From Pseudomonadota bacterium (GTDB taxonomy: Bacteria; Pseudomonadota; Gammaproteobacteria; Xanthomonadales; Marinicellaceae): a DNA stretch of 7,877 nt. Shown here one piece after another: positions 6,468 to 7,877 of the stretch. Where the stretch lies: assembly GCA_008501575.1 (NCBI GenBank), contig QQUO01000094.1:1-7877 (forward strand), in the 5' to 3' direction. The notes below the pieces were generated by a model that saw nothing but the letters and a program-made list of their open reading frames with translations, searched no databases and had not been told where the DNA came from. The position numbers and the translations under genes are program-made. Position 1 is the first letter of the stretch; each line of letters begins with the position of its first letter.

Positions 6468-7877
6468 TAAAATTCTGATTCCTGAATATTCATCAAAGAA
6501 TCAGCCCCGGAACGGATGCTTGCCTGACAGCTTTCAATCCTTGGCAGTATTTTTGCAAAATAAAATGCCGCGGTTTTTTGTTTGCCTGCATAAAAATCGG
6601 CGCCGAGCTGACCTTTGTTGTGCTCTGCTGAATTATGCAATCGCGCCCAAAAATATGCAAGGACAACATAACCTGACATCATCAGGTAATCCACCGAAGC
6701 TGCACCAATTTCATTGGCATCTTGCATCGCTGATTTGGCCACGAAACCGGTGATGTCGTGCCATGCATCCAAAGCTTTTTGTAAGGATTCATTATGTGGC
6801 GTGTCATGACTATCAATAAATTCCTGGATAATGTCCGCCATTATGCCAATTTGACCTTTCTGTAAATACATGAGCTTACGACCCGCTAAATCCAATGCCT
6901 GAATACCGGTGGTGCCTTCATATAAAGTGAAAATACGGGCATCACGATACCATTGCTCTTGACCATGTTCCTTAATATAACCGTGACCACCAAATACTTG
7001 GACACCATAGCTGGTGGCTTCTAATGCCGTTTCAGTGATAAAGCCCTTAATAATGGGAATTAAAAAGGCCAACAATTGCTCCGCTTTTTGGACCTCCTGG
7101 TCATCACTTGAATGCTTAATGACTTCCAATTGTTGCCCGGCGTAATAAGCCATGGCCCGATTGCCTTCTGCAAAGGCTTTTTGGGTCAATAACATGCGCC
7201 GAACATCAGGATGCACAATAATGGGATCAGCCGGTTTATTGGGGTACTTGGGGCCATCCGCGGCACGCATTTGCAAACGCTCTTTGGCATATGCCAAAGC
7301 ATTTTGATAGGAAGCCTGGGTGGCCGCCAAACCTTGAATACCGGTGTTTAATCGGGCACCATTCATCATGGTGAACATGATTTTTAAACCTTGATTGGGT
7401 TCACCGATCAAATAACCCTTGGCATCATCAAAATTCATGACACAAGTGGCGGAACTGTTTAATCCCATCTTATGCTCAATACTGGCTGCGGCCACGCCAT
7501 TGCGATCACCGATGCTTAAATCTTCATTGATTAAAAACTTAGGCACTAAAAATAAAGAGATGCCTTTGGTGCCTGCAGGTGCATCCGGTAAGCGTGCCAG
7601 CACCAAGTGTAGAATATTATCCGTTAAATCTTGTTCACCGGAGGTGATAAAAATCTTGGTGCCTGAAATTCGATAACTGCCGTCAGCAGCCGGTTTAGCA
7701 GCAGTTGCGACCATACCCAAATCTGTGCCACATTGGGGCTCAGTTAAGCACATGGTGCCTGACCACTCGCCGGTGGTTATTTTTGGCAATACTTTGGCTT
7801 GCAATTCATCACTGGCAAAATGTTCCAGTAATTCACGGGCGCCATGAGTTAATCCAGGATAATTGGACCAGCCTGGG
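6467..7877 (-). CDS. Acyl-CoA dehydrogenase, large type with extra C-terminal domain (N-terminus cut by the right window edge)
   Basis: This flavoenzyme family oxidises acyl-CoA to 2-enoyl-CoA with FAD, as in beta-oxidation. The frame is open to the right edge, giving 469 residues. The TTG at 7802-7804 lies inside the conserved protein (HFASDELQAKVLPK) and is not a start. The middle domain has TMCLTEPQCGTDLG (41-54 of the visible part) and GTKIFITSGE (72-81). The C-terminal helical domain carries QVFGGHGYIKEHG (293-305) and LYEGTTGIQALDL (318-330); E320 (codon 6917-6919) aligns with the catalytic base of the family. About 125 further residues follow. This matches the roughly 590-600-residue subgroup with an AcylCoA_DH_C-type tail, which includes DmdC (3-methylmercaptopropionyl-CoA dehydrogenase) and several bacterial 'FadE' proteins, so roughly 125 N-terminal residues are missing. 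Substrate chain length cannot be told from sequence, so no gene symbol is given. It ends 9 nt before gspC with no terminator. Confidence 0.93.
   Translation of the reverse strand, partial: PGWSNYPGLTHGARELLEHFASDELQAKVLPKITTGEWSGTMCLTEPQCGTDLGMVATAAKPAADGSYRISGTKIFITSGEQDLTDNILHLVLARLPDAPAGTKGISLFLVPKFLINEDLSIGDRNGVAAASIEHKMGLNSSATCVMNFDDAKGYLIGEPNQGLKIMFTMMNGARLNTGIQGLAATQASYQNALAYAKERLQMRAADGPKYPNKPADPIIVHPDVRRMLLTQKAFAEGNRAMAYYAGQQLEVIKHSSDDQEVQKAEQLLAFLIPIIKGFITETALEATSYGVQVFGGHGYIKEHGQEQWYRDARIFTLYEGTTGIQALDLAGRKLMYLQKGQIGIMADIIQEFIDSHDTPHNESLQKALDAWHDITGFVAKSAMQDANEIGAASVDYLMMSGYVVLAYFWARLHNSAEHNKGQLGADFYAGKQKTAAFYFAKILPRIESCQASIRSGADSLMNIQESEF
6475..6504 (-). promoter_or_regulatory. 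Possible small RNA hairpin at the acyl-CoA dehydrogenase/gspC junction
   Basis: CTGATTC and GAATCAG form a 7-bp perfect inverted repeat (6475-6481 and 6498-6504) around a 16-nt spacer that itself contains the 10-base palindrome TGAATATTCA (6483-6492). It lies in the last codons of the acyl-CoA dehydrogenase and ends 17 nt before the gspC TTG. On the coding strand it is followed by AATTTTAATG, not a clean U-run, and the stem is AT-rich, so it is a poor intrinsic terminator. It could affect gspC translation or mRNA processing, or be incidental. Confidence 0.25.

Larger units (their letters stand above)
1..7877 (-). other. Apparent single transcription unit: acyl-CoA dehydrogenase-gspC-D-E-F-ftsE-ftsX
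   Basis: Seven co-directional genes are separated by 9 nt, a 4-nt overlap, 5 nt, 2 nt, 3 nt and a 4-nt overlap. No stretch is long enough for an ordinary intergenic promoter or a rho-independent terminator, and I saw no strong terminator hairpin with a T-run inside the block. The promoter must lie beyond the right edge or inside coding sequence, and the 3' end beyond the left edge. Co-transcription is inferred from spacing only. Confidence 0.6.

Noticed and set aside
6475..6504. Intrinsic terminator between the dehydrogenase and gspC
   Set aside because: The stem is short and AT-rich, the loop is 16 nt, and the following AATTTTAATG is not a U-tract. It is kept only as a possible weak regulatory hairpin.
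7802..7804. TTG as the start codon of the acyl-CoA dehydrogenase
   Set aside because: The frame stays open to the right edge, and the upstream residues (YPGLTHGARELLEHFASDEL) continue the conserved enzyme. The gene is truncated by the window, not short.
1..7877. CRISPR arrays, tRNA/rRNA genes, IS elements, attachment sites
   Set aside because: No regularly spaced direct repeats, RNA-gene signatures, transposase-like proteins or terminal repeats were seen. Nearly every base is within one of seven coding sequences.

Overview
The window looks like chromosomal DNA of a gammaproteobacterium of moderate, slightly AT-leaning base composition. The evidence is a type II secretion (T2SS/Gsp) gene set of proteobacterial type, an FtsE that reads like the E. 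coli family, and a large beta-oxidation type acyl-CoA dehydrogenase. I cannot place it more precisely from sequence alone. No phage, IS, CRISPR, tRNA or rRNA signal is visible.

All seven genes lie on the minus strand and read from right to left. They are an acyl-CoA dehydrogenase (6467 to the right edge, N-terminus missing), gspC (5591-6457), gspD (3693-5594), gspE (2212-3687), gspF (995-2209), ftsE (323-991) and the first 108 codons of ftsX (326 to the left edge). The junctions are extremely tight: 9 nt, 4-nt overlap, 5 nt, 2 nt, 3 nt and 4-nt overlap. There is no intergenic space for an internal promoter or terminator, so the window is effectively one coding block. Every plus-strand open frame is a shadow of these genes.

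GspC (inner-membrane/periplasm connector), GspD (outer-membrane secretin), GspE (cytoplasmic ATPase) and GspF (inner-membrane platform protein) form half of a T2SS that moves folded periplasmic proteins out of the cell. FtsE and FtsX form the septal ABC-type complex that controls peptidoglycan hydrolases during division.

Four points deserve a second look. First, gspCDEF runs straight into ftsEX instead of into gspG-M, so the secretion operon is split and ftsEX is away from its usual partner ftsY. Second, GspE has lost all four cysteines of the family's zinc-binding motif and contains no cysteine at all. Third, FtsE has an LSSGQ ABC signature. Fourth, gspC must start with TTG, overlapped by a tiny out-of-frame ORF whose ATG overlaps the upstream stop codon. 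I see no wholly new system; the gene order and the GspE change are the strongest leads.
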